5,203 bases of DNA from NCBI GenBank assembly GCA_900551465.1, contig URWL01000173.1, forward strand, positions 1-5,203, read 5' to 3'. Position numbers and translations under genes: made by a program. The stretch comes from an uncultured Blautia sp. (GTDB lineage Bacteria; Bacillota; Clostridia; Lachnospirales; Lachnospiraceae). Below are positions 5,154-5,203 of this stretch, piece after piece (the first letter of the stretch is position 1; every line of letters starts with the position of its first letter). Under the pieces are notes generated by a model that saw nothing but the letters and a program-made list of their open reading frames with translations, was not told where the DNA came from and searched no databases.

Positions 5154-5203
5154 ATGCAGCTTTATATGGCTCCCTTAGAAGGGATTACAGGTTATATTTA
5201 CAG
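5154..5203 (+). CDS. dus: tRNA-dihydrouridine synthase family protein, 3' partial (first 16 codons)
   Basis: Sixteen codons are visible (MQLYMAPLEGITGYIY) before the window ends. The MAP-EG-T motif near the N-terminus is the flavin-binding first strand and loop of the Dus TIM barrel (APM-G-T in most members). Dus enzymes reduce specific uridines in tRNA to dihydrouridine using FMN and NADPH. A consensus promoter and a good SD precede it, so it is the first gene of its own transcript. The fragment is too short to assign a Dus subgroup or to exclude another FMN barrel enzyme. Confidence 0.7.
   Translation, partial: MQLYMAPLEGITGYIY

Overview
The window looks like chromosomal DNA of a Clostridia-type Firmicute, most likely a Lachnospiraceae member. 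The grounds are moderate-to-low G+C, AGA-rich arginine usage, purine-rich Shine-Dalgarno (SD) sites 6-8 nt before nearly every start, a consensus sigma-A promoter, and a DUF4342-type protein. The taxonomic call is inference from style and protein flavour. No marker gene is present.

Region 1 (1-4328) is a tightly packed, five-gene, same-strand operon whose first gene begins outside the window. It encodes (i) a TIM-barrel sugar-phosphate isomerase/epimerase (5' truncated), (ii) a SIS-domain protein related to 6-phospho-3-hexuloisomerase, (iii) a single-chain, ATP-type dihydroxyacetone-kinase-family protein (DhaK-DhaL fusion), (iv) an RpiB paralogue and (v) a triose-phosphate-isomerase paralogue. 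Gaps are 12, 26, 42 and 30 nt, with an SD before each gene. A strong intrinsic hairpin (4337-4384) follows at once.

The best reading is a four-carbon ketose (erythrulose/tetrulose phosphate) catabolic operon rather than glycerol or pentose metabolism. The RpiB paralogue lacks the canonical ring-opening His and the first-loop His. The Tpi paralogue has altered loop 6 and loop 8 that resemble, as I recall them, the L-erythrulose-1-phosphate isomerases EryH (Brucella) and LerI (Mycobacterium). Together the enzymes would carry L-erythrulose -> L-erythrulose 1-P (kinase) -> D-erythrulose 4-P (Tpi-like) -> D-erythrose 4-P (RpiB-like), delivering carbon to the pentose phosphate pathway. The first gene would act as a D-/L-erythrulose 1-P 3-epimerase or another feeder enzyme. 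The SIS protein has no place in the known scheme and is the least explained part.

Region 2 (4385-5025) holds a separate small gene for a 175-residue protein with an N-terminal UBA/TS-N-like helical domain, an acidic spacer and one hydrophobic membrane-type segment (DUF4342-like). A long-range 10-bp inverted repeat lies in its leader.

Region 3 (5026-5203) contains a near-consensus promoter and the first 16 codons of a gene that looks like a tRNA-dihydrouridine synthase, cut by the window end.
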